From Osmanthus fragrans (Eukaryota > Streptophyta > Magnoliopsida > Lamiales > Oleaceae): a stretch of 64,000 nt of DNA. How positions within the stretch are numbered: the stretch's first letter is position 1; every line of letters starts with the position of its first letter. The notes beneath the pieces are model-generated. The model made no database searches. It saw nothing but the letters and a program-made list of their open reading frames with translations, and was not told where the DNA came from. The DNA is taken from NCBI GenBank assembly GCA_019395295.1, contig CM033355.1, positions 6,442,135-6,506,134 of the forward strand, written 5' to 3'. Both the position numbers and the translations under genes were made by a program. Positions 21,605 through 33,284 of the stretch are shown here, one piece after another.

Positions 21605-23623
21605 AGACCCCCCAAACTTGCTTCAAAGCGCGTATAAAGGTAAAGAATGCACATGGTGTCAAAAGTGCGGTTACAATGTCATAATCTGTGAGAATGTGTG
21701 AAAAATGTGGGTTATATTATCCAAATGTGTCAACATATAGCTTAGAACCCAAAAAGAAGTGTAATGTATGCATTTCTCAAAATTTCGCCCATACTCGACC
21801 AAAGACTTTCACCTATGGGCATCGTTGAGAAAAATTGAATTTTTCCCGAGCATCGTCCGGGCATATGAAATTAAACAATCTATTCTAGCACATATCCAAA
21901 ATTCAGTTCATTTGGATGTCTTATGAGTATAGAAACATGTGGGCAAAATAGGTGACATGAGTGACGCGAACCTAGGCACTGTGTGACATGAGGTGACATT
22001 GAGTGACATGACCGAGCCACGGGCACTAAAATGTGAATCAACGCATATGTATGAACACGTAAGGTGTAACAAGTGATGTTTAACCCATTTTGAACCTAAG
22101 TTGTCAAATTTTCAAAAATAGTGCATGTTCGACTAGGCATGTTCGACCCCAGACATCGTCAAGAAAAGTAGAAATTTTTCCAGCACCATCCTGGTATATG
22201 AAAGTATGCAATGTGTACTACAACATATCAAAAATTTGAAGCATTCGGATGTCGTTTGGATGTAGAACTCGGTGGCCGAAGTTGGTGCAGTGAAATGTGA
22301 AGCTTAGTCATGGTGGTGCCTAAGTGTTACAAGTGTAGTGTTCAACTATGTTAGGGAATGAAAATCATCACATTACGCAAATGAACACAGATATCATCAT
22401 GCAAGAATTCGAAATACACAAGAAAACACCAAAAATTTCACATAGACATTTCATCGAACACTTTGAAAGCAATGTGATTTCTTCATAAGGGATATGAAAT
22501 TGGGTATTGAATCAAAGCCAAGTTTTTACCTAACAATCTCATCACAAATCCAAGGACTACCTACTTCCCAAACTCCTCAAACAATAAACATATAAAATTG
22601 AGCAACATACTACAAGACTTGAAAGAGCTAGGGTTGAGAGGAAAGTAGCATACCTTGAACTCGAATTTGAGTGAATGGAGATGAAGTGATGCTGTAGAAG
22701 AGTGAAGATGGTCGACTTGGTGGTCGAATTCGATTTGTGGTAGGTGCAAGATTATTTTGTGGGTGGTTTCAGGTAGATGAGTGCGAGAGATGGCGAGAAA
22801 TACCGTAAATGAGGAGTGGGTGTCCCGGTTTGGTGTTTTAAAATCCGACCAATTTTTTTTTTTTAAATATTTACACCATACAGCCCACATGGTGCAAATC
22901 CATGCGACCGCATGGAACAAAAGTCGAGCCAAAGGAGACTTCTGGTTAACCCATGCGACCGCATGAAATTTTTGCCTATGCGACTGCATGGACTACCAGA
23001 AGTCCAAAAATTGCATGTTTTCCATTTTTCAGCCCTCGATGAACCACGACACTCTAAAATCTCGTTTTTCGTGCCGAATAAGTTTAATGGGGTATGATGA
23101 GTATATACAACATGAAAAAAATTTAAAATGCACTCAAACCCTCGAAAACTTGTATTTGGTCAATTTTCCTCAAAATCCCAACTTTTTACCAATAATACCC
23201 TTCGGTCGTCCAACGTCCCTAAAATTTGTCAAAACTCATTTTAAACGACTGAGGTGTGTGTACTCCATAAAATCATTTTTCAAACCACTTTTTAAACATG
23301 AAATCATTTTTTGGTTCGGGAGATGTACTGAAAAACTCGTTTTTGCCTCAAAATGCGTGATTTTGATCACAAATCTCCCAAACATGATTTTTATACATCA
23401 GGAAGCATGCAAAACACATTTAGAACTTATGTGAACCGTGCAAAAAAAATTTGTAAACTACCTAGGTGATCGATGACCTAAAAGCTACCAAAATGCAAAA
23501 ATATAAAAAAAAATTCTAAGTTAATGCATAAAGCATAATAAATAAAAGGGAAGAAATATTGGGTTGCCTCCCAACAAGCGCTAGTTTATAGTCGATAGTT
23601 CGAATTTACCGTATGGCTGTCAT
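21605..23623 (-). other. non-coding spacer between integrase and env-like ORF
   Basis: Contains no convincing gene. Two diverged copies of a roughly 170-bp segment lie at about 21790-21960 and 22135-22300, sharing GACATCGT, AAATTTTTCC and ATATGAAA words. A cluster of GC-rich palindromes is at 22900-22991. A polypurine-like 12-mer is at 21608-21619. Confidence 0.6.
22900..22991. repeat. second cluster of CCATGCGACCGCATGG palindromes
   Basis: Copies at 22900-22915, 22951-22965 and 22976-22991 of the motif seen in the 3' LTR, with similar spacing. On the minus strand they encode a repeated HAVAW word in an otherwise unconvincing frame, so conservation is more likely at the DNA level. Confidence 0.85.
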
Positions 23624-24880
23624 TCAGATGGCTTGAAGTGGACGACGAATTTGTCCTTGGAGATATCCATTGACCTTGAAGGTCCCCTTGCTTTTATGAG
23701 TTATTTCCACAGCGCCGTGTGGAAAAACCTATGTAATTGTATATGGACTAGACCATCTTGACCTCAACTTTCCTGGGAACAACTTGAGTCTAGAGTTGTA
23801 AAGTAATACCTGTTGCCCAATTTCGAACTTCCGTCGTTGAATATGCAAATCATGCCATTTTTTAGTTCGTTCTTTATACAGTTTAGCATTCTCATAAGCT
23901 TCCAGACGAAACTCATCCATTTCATTCAGTTGAAGTAACCTCTTTTCACCGGTTGCCTCCAAATCAAAATTCAGACTTTTGACTGCCCAATAGGCTCGAT
24001 GCTCCAATTCAACTGGTAAATGACATGCCTTCCCAAAAATCAAGCGATAGGGAAACATTCTTATCGGTGTTTTGAAGGCAGTTTTGTAAGTCCATAAGGC
24101 ATCGTCAAGCTTTTTAGACCAATCTTTTCGAGATGAATTCACTGTGACTTCAAGTATTCTCTTTAGTTCCTGATTAGATACTTCAACCTGTCCACTGGTC
24201 TGAGGATGGTAAGGTGTGGCTACGCTGTATCGAACGCCATACTTCGCTAGTAGTGCCTCAAAGTGATGATTACAGAAATGTTTGCCATCATCACTTATGA
24301 TAGCTCGAGGTGTGCCATACCGTGTGAAAATATACTTCTTCAAGAATCCAATCACCACCTTAGCATCGTTGGTTGGTAAGGCTACTGCTTCTACCCATTT
24401 GGGCACATAATCCACTGCAACCAAAATGTACTGATTGGAGAAAGAAGGTGGGAATGGTCCCATGAAGTCAATCCCCCACACATCAAACAATTCAACCTCA
24501 AGAATGCAATTAAGAGGCATCTAATTCCTCCTCGAGATATTTCCGGTTCTTTGACACCTATCACACATTTTCACAAACACGAAGGCGTCTTGAAACAATG
24601 AAGGCCAGTAGAACCCTGACTTAGCTGTTGTCTTCGATGCTCCAAAATGCCCCACATAGGCTGAGGAGTGACATTGCTCTAAAATTCTGGATACTTCTTC
24701 CTCATGAACACACCACCTAATGATTTGATCTGCCCCTCTCCTGTAAAGAATGGGATGCTCCCAAAAGTAGTACTTCAATTCAGCGAAAATGTTTTTCCTT
24801 TGGTGATGTGAATAATCTGGAGGAGTGATGGATCTTGTTAGATAGTTTACTATGTATGCATACCACGAAGTCTCTACCAT
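23624..24880 (-). pseudogene. integrase of element A
   Basis: The N-terminal zinc-binding region includes GHFGASKTT and the CDRCQ word. The core starts WGIDFMGPF with the first catalytic Asp, has the second in ISDDGKHF (the usual form is SDGG) and the Glu in NQELKR about 35 residues after HPQTSGQ. The C-terminal part continues past a TAG at about 23729 to the terminator at 23624. One further in-frame TAG lies between RTGNISRRN and MPLN at about 24521. Integrase inserts the element's cDNA into the host genome; the stops make this copy inactive. Confidence 0.88.
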
Positions 24881-24893
24881 ACTAAAAATCTGG

Positions 24894-26409
24894 TCATTTG
24901 GAAAAAACTTCGTTGATATCCAAAGATTTTGTTTGCTCGCTGGGTTCTAGTCTGGATAAGTAGTCGGCTACTACATTTTCACTCCCTTTCTTATCTCTGA
25001 TCTCCAAATCAAACTCTTGCAGCAGCAGGACCCAACGAATGAGTCTTGGCTTAGCGTCCTTCTTTGTCATCAGATACTTGATGGCAGCGTGATCTGTGTA
25101 GACTATAACCTTCGACCCCACAAGATATGATCGAAATTTGTCGAAAGCATAGACTAAAGCCAAAAGCTCCTTCTCTGTAGTGACATAATTAAGCTGAGCA
25201 TCATTCAACATCTTGCTGGCATAATAGATCACATGAAATAATTTATTCTGGCGTTGTCCCAATACAGCCCCGACTGAATGATCACTGACGTCACACATCA
25301 GCTCAAACGGCAAGTCCCAATCTAGAGAGATGATCACAGGTGCTGAAATTAGTTTTTCCTTCAAAACATTGAACGCTGTCAAACATTCATTTGTGAATTC
25401 GAATGTGGCATCTTTCAACAACAAGTTGCACAGTGGTTTTGTGATTTTTGAGAAATCTCTTATGAATCTCCTGTAGAAACTGGCATGCCCAAGGAAACTG
25501 CGAACACCCTTTACTGAAGTTGGTGATGGTAGCTTCTCAATTACCTACATCTTTGCTCTATCCACCTCAATCCCATTTACTGACATCCTGTGTCCCAACA
25601 CTATGCCTTCATGTATCATGAAGTGACATTTTTTCCAATTCAACACCAATCTTGTTTCTACACATCGCTGTAGAACTAAACTCAAATGCTCTAGACAATC
25701 ATCAAACGAGGAGCCAAATACTGAGAAGTCGTCCATGAATACCTCGATGAACTTCTCAACTATGTCAGAGAAGATAGCCATCATGCAACGCTGAAATTTC
25801 GCAGGTGCGTTACATAAACCAAAAGGCATCCCACGGTAGGCAAATGTACCATAGGGACATGTGAAAGTAGTCTTCTCTTGATCTTCCAGTGCCACTGGAA
25901 TCTGATTATACCCCAAGTATCCGTCCAGAAAACAGTAGTGAGAGTGTTTTGCTAGTCTTTCCAACATCTGATCAATGAATGGAAGTGGAAAGTGATCCTT
26001 CCGAGTAGCATCGTTGAGTTTACGATAATCGATGCAAACTCTCCATCCAGTTACCGTTCTAGTCGTAATTAGCTCATTCTTTTCATTCTTCACCACCGTG
26101 ATACCTCCATTTTTTGGTACAACCTGTACTGGACTGATCCATGCGTTGTCTGAGATTGGGTAAATGATACCTGCATCAAGTAACTTCAACATCTTAGCTC
26201 TTACCACTTTTTTTCATGTTTGGATTCAATCGCCACTGACCATCAACCGTTGGTTTAAAGTTCTCCTTCATGAGTATTTTATGCATGCAGTATGAAGGAC
26301 TAAGACCCTTTATGTCTGCTATAGACCATCCAATGGTTGTTTTATTGTCCTTTAGCACCCGAAGTAATCTCTCCTCTTCTACCTTGCTGATAGAATTTGA
26401 CACAATCAC
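24894..26409 (-). pseudogene. reverse transcriptase and RNase H of element A
   Basis: RT occupies 26409-25545 with WRVCIDYRKLND, HFPLPFIDQ and the catalytic FMDDF (Asp pair at 25733-25728). RNase H follows at 25424-24894 with CDVSDHSVGAVLGQ, TTEKELLA and YTDHAA, giving the acidic active-site residues. A frameshift in an A-run at about 26205 separates two RT segments, and a TAG at about 25545 separates RT from RNase H. Both are small changes in an otherwise full-length domain. The enzyme copies element RNA to DNA inside virus-like particles. Confidence 0.9.
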
Positions 26410-26484
26410 TGGGAGTATCGAAGACTAACCCAGATAGGCATATCGAAGGTGAGATGGCAGTTGCTTGAGTTCTAACTTAGGAGG

Positions 26485-27130
26485 CTACTGAATAGATGGT
26501 TTTGCTGTTGTTGTTCCAGATCCCAGTTCCTCGAAGTAGCGTTTGCGCGCGTATGGTGGATTAGCTTCCAGAAGTCTTGCACATTCCTCGATCTCAAATG
26601 AATCAGCACGGATAAATTGAGAATGTGCAATGCAAGCCTCATATACATCAATGGGATGTCGCAGGTGGAAGTTATTTTCGATCACACTGTCAATCACATC
26701 AATCTGAAAGCAGCTATTTGACTCAATCGAAAATCTCATTGCCTTGAACACATTAAATGAAGTCTGCTCTTCCCCAGGTCTCAAAATAAGCTGACCTCTC
26801 TGAACATCAATGATCGCCCTTCCAGTTGCCAAGAAAGGTCGCCCCAATATCAGTGGAACATCCTTATCTTCTTCTATGTCGAGGATGAGAAAATCGACAG
26901 AAAAAAATAAACTTATTCACTTTTATCAACACATCTTCAATGATTCCTCGTGGATAAGTAAGGGATCGGTCTACCTACTGGAGAGTCACCGTAGTAGCCT
27001 TTGCTTCTCCCAAACCAAGTTTCCTAAAAACAAAGAGTGTCATTGAATTAATACTTGCAACTAAATCACATAATGCCTTATCAAAATGACAATTTTCCAA
27101 TGGAACACGGAACAATAAAACTCTCTGGAT
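26485..27130 (-). pseudogene. aspartic protease region of element A
   Basis: Reads GKLSF, a frameshift, ALCDLVASINSMTLF (active-site region at 27067-27053), a stop, RSLTYPRGIIEDVLIKV, a frameshift in a T-run, then the flap-side GRPFLATGRAIIDV. The active site has Asp-Leu-Val-Ala where Asp-(Ser/Thr/Leu)-Gly-Ala is required, so the essential Gly is lost. In this family the protease cuts the Gag-Pol polyprotein. Confidence 0.8.
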
Positions 27131-28965
27131 CTTTCAATTTTGGAGGTAGCTTTTTCTAAATCATTGAGTTGCTTTCCTCAGTAAGCATCACCGTTTCTTG
27201 TTCTTCCAGCTTGCGTTTGTTAGAGAGTATGTCTTTGAGAAACTTTGCATAGCTAGGCATCTGGACAAGGGCATCAACAAATGGAATATTGATGTGAAAT
27301 TTCTTGAAAACCTCAAGAAACTTGCTGTATTACTTATCCAACTTGTGCTTCTTCAACCTTTGAGGAAACGGAATAGAAAGCTCATAAGGATCGACAGGAG
27401 CGGTTACCGTAACCCGTGGTGTATCTGAACTCTTTTTTGCACTTTCTTCTGGGGTATGTTCAGTCTGTTCCACTTGCTCCTCATCTGAAGTGGGTATTGT
27501 TTCCTTATTAGTGACTGGCCTTTTGACATGAATCTCCGATAGTTGTACCCCACTTCTGGTTGTTATTGCCTTTTCATGTTCCCTTGGATTGACTTTTGTG
27601 TTGTTAGGTAGAGTTCCTGGTGCCTTGTTTGTCATCGCAAGTGCCATCTGCCCCATTTGAATCTCCAAATTTTTAATTGCAGAATTTTGTTCTTGGAGAG
27701 TGGCTTCTGTCTTCTTCATAAATTGATTGTTGGATTCCATATACTGATGAGTTGTTTCTACGAATTTTCCAAACACTTCTTCCAACTGTGGCTTCTTATC
27801 CTGCTGCTGAAATTGACCCTATAGTCTGTTCTGGTTCTGATTTTGATTTTTATTCTGATTACTCCACGAGAAATTTTGGTGCTTTCTCTATCCCCGGATT
27901 ATATGTCTCAGAATTCGGGTTGTTCTGCTGGCGTTGACCCCATTGCACATAATCTACGTGCTCTACCTCTTGTGTGAGAATTGGACAGTTTGAAATAATG
28001 TGATTAGCTCCACACTCCCCACAACTTGGTTTCTTGACAGTTGCTGCATTGGCGGTCTGTGACATACTTTCAACCTTATGGAAAGTGAATCAATCTTCGT
28101 CGACAAAGCTGAAATAGTATCCACCTCGAACAAACCCGGTGCCTTCTTCTGAACTGCTCGTTCTGAAGACCACATGGCTGAAGTAGTAGCCACAGTCTCA
28201 AATAGCTTCAGTGCATCATCAACTTTCCTAGTATACACCGACCCATTAGATGAAGAATCTATATTGCTTTTGAAAGACGGAAGCAGTCCCGTGTGTAAAA
28301 GTATTGGACCTGGAGTCCCTTGCTGATACCGTGATGTGGACACTTCCGAAGCATGTTCTTGAACCTGTTCCAAGCTTCATCAAATGATTCATAATCCCCT
28401 TGATGAGAAATAGAGATATCATGCTTCAATTTTGCAATCTTGGCTGGTGGAAAGAACTTGGAACAGAACTTTTGAGCAAGATCATTCTATGTGGTGATAC
28501 TAACAATCGGTTGAGAATTCAACCATTCAAGTGCTTTGTCATGTAATGTGTGTGGAAATAGCCTCAAACAGATGGCGTCATCTAAGATACCCTGATATTT
28601 GAAGTGTTGGTACATCTCCAAGAATCTAGAGACGTGTGTATGTGGGTTTTTCTCAGCTCTCCCATAAAACTGATGCCCATTCTGAAACAAGTGAATGACG
28701 TTGGTCTTCAGTTGGAAGTTTTGTTGCCCAAATGGTGAATATACGATGCTGGATTGGCTCTGAATGATTTGGGGAATTATGAAATCCCTACAAGCATGTT
28801 TCATTCGTCCATAGCTTCCTCCTCATTAGCCAGAATTACTGGATTTTGTCGTTCGTCAGCCATTTGCTGTTGTTGTGCTATTCTAGCTTATCTTTGCAAT
28901 TGGTGAAAAGTACGCTCGATTTCTGTATTAGTTGGAATCAAGTCCCTTCTAGTCGATCTTAGCAT
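27131..28965 (-). pseudogene. gag of element A
   Basis: Starts MLRSTRRDLIPTNTEIE at 28965. A TAA soon follows, then a frameshift at about 28805 into the capsid-like domain (HFQYQ-type region RFLEMYQHFKYQGILDD, ALEWLNSQP). A TAG replaces Trp at 28487, and the frame continues through DYESFDEAWNRFKNML. After another frameshift come SSSNGSVYTRKVDDALKLFE and a zinc knuckle CGECGANHIISNC (C-x2-C-x3-H-x4-C) at about 28030-27990. The C-terminal region (27785-27330) ends PFPQRLKKHKLDK, typical of Athila Gag just before protease. It forms the particle shell; this copy is broken in at least five places. Confidence 0.85.
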
Positions 28966-29110
28966 GTAAATCTGAAATAGCCAAAATTACCTAAAAATAA
29001 GCAAAAGTCGAAATAACGAAGTTTAACAAGTTATCTAACTAAACTAAAATCAAAATAAAAGAAAAAGTTCGATTTAGTGTCTAAATAACTAAAATTAAAC
29101 TAAAACTCAA

Positions 29111-29128
29111 TCCCCAGCAGTGGCGCCA
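29111..29128 (-). other. primer-binding site of element A (tRNA-Asp type)
   Basis: On the minus strand TGGCGCCACTGCTGGGGA lies six bases after the LTR end. It pairs with the 3' end of plant tRNA-Asp with three mismatches, the primer used by Athila elements. Confidence 0.8.
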
Positions 29129-29134
29129 AAAACT

Positions 29135-29250
29135 TGTTCATGAAAATACCGTTTGATTTAAAACTACCGTAAGTGTACGGTTCATTACAAGTAATAAAGT
29201 GAACTTTTAGAGTCTGGATTGTCGATTCCACAGAGATTGAGTAGTTTAAT
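29135..29250 (-). repeat. truncated 5' LTR of element A
   Basis: 116 bp matching 17263-17378 with ten transitions. It then breaks abruptly at the first base of another tRNA-Asp-type primer site, so about 1.3 kb of LTR is missing. Confidence 0.85.
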
Positions 29251-30614
29251 CCCCGGCAATGGCTCCAAAAACTTGATCGTTTGATTTCTCGCAAGTGAAC
29301 GAAATCGTGAACAAGTAATAAATTGTGTGTAGAGTATCGAACCCACGAGGACTATGTGTTTGATCGAGTTAAAGCTAACAATTCCCTTAATCGAATAACA
29401 AAATCGAGTTGTAACAAATAATGTCTAAATTATCAATTAATTTGAAAGCAAAGTAAAGTTTTATAAAATTCCTGAAATGTATTGCTAAGATGTGGAATCC
29501 CCTTTATTAATCCATTTTTAGTTCAATAATTTAAAATGACAATTTGAAATCACGTTTGTTGGTCAATGTTCCTATTTTAATTAAAAATTTCTCTCGATAG
29601 TTATCAAATCTATTCCCCTCATGTGACCTTCCCATCTCTCGATGAAAGATGGAAACATGATAAATGCATTAAACGAACTAGAACATCTTATAAAAATCAT
29701 ATGAAGCATAAAGGTATATCTCTATCCTCTATCGAACCTCACAATGTTTATTACTTTGTGCTAATGATTTTATTATCTCTCTCGATGACAATAAAACCCA
29801 CAAACAATTCAATTATTGGCCAAATAACTAAAAAACAAATTAAACTATAATAAACATCCAAACAACTAAACAAATTAACATCAATTTAATTATTCGACCA
29901 ACAATATCATAATAAGGCTTCATCACATCCCAACAATAAAAAATTTACCCAAGCATAATGTCGAAATTAAGCAAATAAAAGTTGTAAGATATCACCCAAA
30001 AATTGACGAAACGTGATTGCCGTGTCCGTCCTTTCCTGCGTAATTCCCCAATTTTTGTGCCCAATTCCAAAGCAACAGCCCAATGCCTTTGTCTTTGTCT
30101 TCCCAACCAGCAGCCTTTTCTATTCAAAAGTGAGTGTCAATGGGTGCATATATAATATATTTCAGCAACTCACTTTCCTTTTGTCTCCCAGCCACAACCC
30201 CTTTTTGTGTTCTGCCGTGTATATTCTCAAAGCAGCCACCTAATTTCTTCTCCTTTTTTCTTCCAAAGTTGCTGCCTTCGTATGATTTTATTTTCCTCCA
30301 GCAGCTGCCTTAATTTTCTCTCCAACCGCTGCCGCTTTTCTCCTCTTGCGTATGTCATTTTCAGCTCCCAATTTTCTTCCTCCCTGGCAGCCCTCATCTC
30401 TGTCGTTTATATACCTCCTGGACATTTCAGCCCCCAACTCTGTTAATTGGAGTCCAAGTAAATATTGAATATTTGATTCCAAAGCAAGTCCAATTGAGGC
30501 CCATTTAATTCCATTGCCTATTTAATGCAGATTTTCTCTCCAAGGTTTCCTCTTTCTCAAATAACGCAATTTAGCCCTCTTAAGAAATTTTAAACATTTA
30601 ACGTTGTGATCACA
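29250..30614 (-). mobile_element. LTR and primer site of a second Athila-type element (element B)
   Basis: The primer site at 29250-29267 (TGGAGCCATTGCCGGGGA on the minus strand) matches tRNA-Asp with two mismatches and is followed by an LTR end at 29274. The LTR body differs from element A. A TATA box (GGTATATAAACG on the minus strand, about 30406-30414) fits an LTR promoter. The outer edge is taken at TGTGATCACAACG near 30614 but is uncertain. The internal region of B is absent; A's internal region takes its place. Confidence 0.65.
30406..30414 (-). promoter_or_regulatory. TATA box in element B LTR
   Basis: TATATAAA on the minus strand, in the middle of the element B LTR where a U3/R promoter is expected. 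Confidence 0.5.
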
Positions 30615-30902
30615 CTAAAACAAAAGTTTCACTGTTTGGACTCAATTTTTTTCCATGAAATACATATGCAAACTATTCATACATTTTTTTGGCTTCTCAA
30701 TCCCTGATTATCCTATGAATGGTATGGAAATTCTTACATGAATTTCTTTGCTAATGCAAATGCAAAATGCTTGTATAAGAGGAGAACTTTATTCTAGGAA
30801 AGCTTGATCCATGCAATGTCCTGAAAGTAATGTGTTCTCTCACTTGACGTCTATTTAGGTATGATTGATGGATAATTGGGTTATGAGCCGTTTTCATAAT
30901 GC

Positions 30903-32013
30903 GATTTCCACAAGGCTTGGTTTGCCTATTGATTCAGCTTTCTTAATCACCTCTTCGTCATATGTATATGCCTCGGTATCATGAATCGAAACCTGCAAAG
31001 AGAACAAGAAAAATGAAATTAGCATTAAAAAGAAAAAGAGATGTTATTAAAAATCTCTAACATAATACTCTAAAAATATGTGCCCAAAGGCCAAAGCATT
31101 TGCTGAGAAATCATTTTATGAGATACAAGCTGAATATAAGTGATGAAGGACCATGAAATTGTATCAAAGACCTCTTGGTCGAAACTTGGTTCATTGTTGT
31201 TGCATAACATGAAGAGATACTAATATGATTGTGCTGATTGAAATTACGAGAACCTCAAGATTGTATGAACAATCATCTATAGCTCTAAATTCCGCTAGCA
31301 TCGGTAAATCTTTTTTTTTTTTTTCTAAATTCAAATATCACAAACTATCTATTTTATTAAATTCCAATAAATATTTCCATGGGTGCTAATTACTCGGTGT
31401 ACACAAGACAACACATCAAATGCACACCACTTACAAGACAAACACATCAAACCATAATAAGTGGCTAAAACAGTTAGCCTTGAGCCAAGAAACGAAAGAG
31501 GTGCTGCATAGAAACAAACAAGCAGTGATTACAAGTCTAAGGAAACATTTTATGAATGCTCGTAACTCCTTAAAAAAATTGGCTACATGTGATGTCCCAA
31601 GGAACATGAGAAATGCAGTATATAATGTGAATTAAGTGTCTTAAAAAATCATATGAATGATATTTCAAAAGATCAAACATATTAGCAAAAATAAGAGAGA
31701 AGCTAGATAACCACACATCATCTCATCATACAATATAATTCTTGATCCTAACAGAGAATGAGATTTGTGATTAACCTAATTCGTATTCTCATCAAATTTG
31801 AACACTGGGGTAGGACTGCTTTCAACAAACTCCCTTTTCTCATCAGGTGTCAAGTTCTCCATCAACTCTTCATTGACATAAATGTCTGGTTCATACATGA
31901 AAGTGACAGTTGCTGCATGTGACCATTTAGCATGATCTTTACCAATTCCTTTCCTAGCTATGGCTCTTAGAATCAGCTCTTGACCACGGCGTAGCTTCAC
32001 AATCATAATTCCC
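30903..32013 (-). pseudogene. RPB3-like RNA polymerase subunit fragment
   Basis: Exon 32013-31776 has an intact acceptor and encodes KLRRGQELILRAIARKGIGK, DHAKWSHAATVTFMYEPDI and FVESSPTPVFKFD, the conserved central part of the third subunit of plant RNA polymerase II (NRPB3; closely related forms serve Pol IV and Pol V). Its last codon is TAG where CAG is expected, directly before a GT donor. The next exon starts at 30992 after TTTGCAG and encodes HDTEAYTYDEEVIKKAE and GKPSLVEI, then stops matching at about 30903. Earlier and later exons are missing. Retained introns show a genomic copy. It cannot encode a working subunit. Confidence 0.85.
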
Positions 32014-32729
32014 CTATATACGGACATAAATCATCAAAGGATTCATTTCCCTAAAATAGTATAATTGTTGATGATTATATATGAAAGATCAACAAAATGT
32101 TTGTTACTCTATAAATACAACACAATTTGCCAGAAGTCTAGCAAATGACGCTTCCACATCATTACATATTAGGAAGCTGGCAAACGGAATAACTTCCAAA
32201 GATCAATAGTTTGACACCATGCACAAGGTCACAGAATAGGATCAGTTCTTGAATTGCATTTCAAAAACCATAGCAGAACACTTTGAAAGAAATTTGATAT
32301 ATCTTAACCCTGATAAATCCCTGATAAAAGCATTGTGAACACACAAAGAAAAATGTGTTTCTGGACTATTGGCATCAAGTTTTTATAAACCTAAATATTT
32401 TAATCGAGATAATATATACCAATAAAAATATACACACAGAAAGTTCATGGTAATAGGCTATAGGCATCAATGTTGAACCATCAAATCTTTCCTTCTAAAT
32501 CTCTCTAATCTCGTGTCTTTTAATGCAAGGGGAAACCTAATTGAGAATAATATAGATATTTCTAAAGAAAATTAGGGATTAGTTGATTTTGGGTATGCAA
32601 TCTTCAAAGGGAAAATTTGATCGTGAAATGGATTTAAAATAGTTGAGGATGCAGAATCAAAATTTGAAGGCTGGCTCAAAACTGCAATAATTCAAAGGTT
32701 CAAACTAATTAAGAACCCTAATCAATATT

Positions 32730-33010
32730 AGAAATGACCTTCTCCATGTTCAGTAGCTTGATGGCTGTGAAAGGCCTCTTTATATTCAACAAACTCACAA
32801 AAATCCCCCCACATTCCTCGAGAATTCCAAAGCAGCCTCTTCTCGACTACTCGGAGTTGACCACCACGTTGACTTTCTCCAACCCCTTCTCTACCAACTT
32901 CGACCCGTTCTTGCCTTCTTCGCGGTACACGTGCTCCACTCATCCACGAAGTTTGTCGTCGCCATTGCAGTAGTCCCTCATCCTCCGGTCGTCGTGCAGA
33001 TCAACTCCCA
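32730..33010 (-). pseudogene. unrecognised gene remnant
   Basis: A minus-strand frame beginning MRDYCNGDDKLRG near 32975 reads through one TGA (Trp position) and one TAG to VEHVYREEGKNGSKLVEKG, FGILEECGGIFVSLL and KRPFTAIKLLNMEKV. The composition is that of a real protein rather than noise, but I do not recognise the family. The opposite strand is open over the same stretch, and could instead be the coding one. It lies 0.7 kb upstream of the RPB3-like fragment on the same strand. Confidence 0.4.
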
Positions 33011-33284
33011 GTGCCGCTCATTTTGTGTCGATCACTTTCACTACGGCTGAGGCTAGAGAAAAATTTAAGGATTTGAGGGTTTAATTTAGGGGAAAATAAT
33101 AACGAGGGCTTGGTGGGATTGTCGAGGGGTTGGATGGAATGGAAGGTTGAAGGTGTGTGAAAATGGAGAAAATGGGATTGTCGAGGGGATGGTGATGATG
33201 GTTGCATGTAATGGCAGGAAATTCTGACAAAGAAAAGAAAAGAACACGAGGGCTCAGCTCGGCTTCGGCTTATGAACAGTAAAG

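Larger units (their letters stand above)
17263..29250 (-). mobile_element. Athila-type Ty3 LTR retrotransposon, degenerate (element A)
   Basis: About 12 kb in the order 5' LTR remnant (29250-29135), tRNA-Asp-type primer site, gag, protease, reverse transcriptase, RNase H, integrase, a long non-coding stretch, an env-like ORF, polypurine tract and 3' LTR (18701-17263). The tRNA-Asp primer, the FMDDF reverse transcriptase and the extra ORF after integrase are Athila traits. Every coding domain carries nonsense codons, most of the C-to-T or G-to-A kind, or frameshifts, so the copy is dead. The two LTR segments that can be compared differ at 10 of 116 positions, all transitions, which implies an old insertion. 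The outer part of the 5' LTR is lost at a junction with a second element. Confidence 0.9.

Noticed and set aside
22561..22989. 142-codon minus-strand frame with repeated HAVAW
   Set aside because: The repeat comes from the palindromic DNA motif; the rest has no similarity to retroelement proteins and the position is the known non-coding spacer.
31420..31635. 71-codon plus-strand frame between the two RPB3-like exons
   Set aside because: Lies in the intron of the minus-strand RPB3 fragment; not recognised and without splice or start context.
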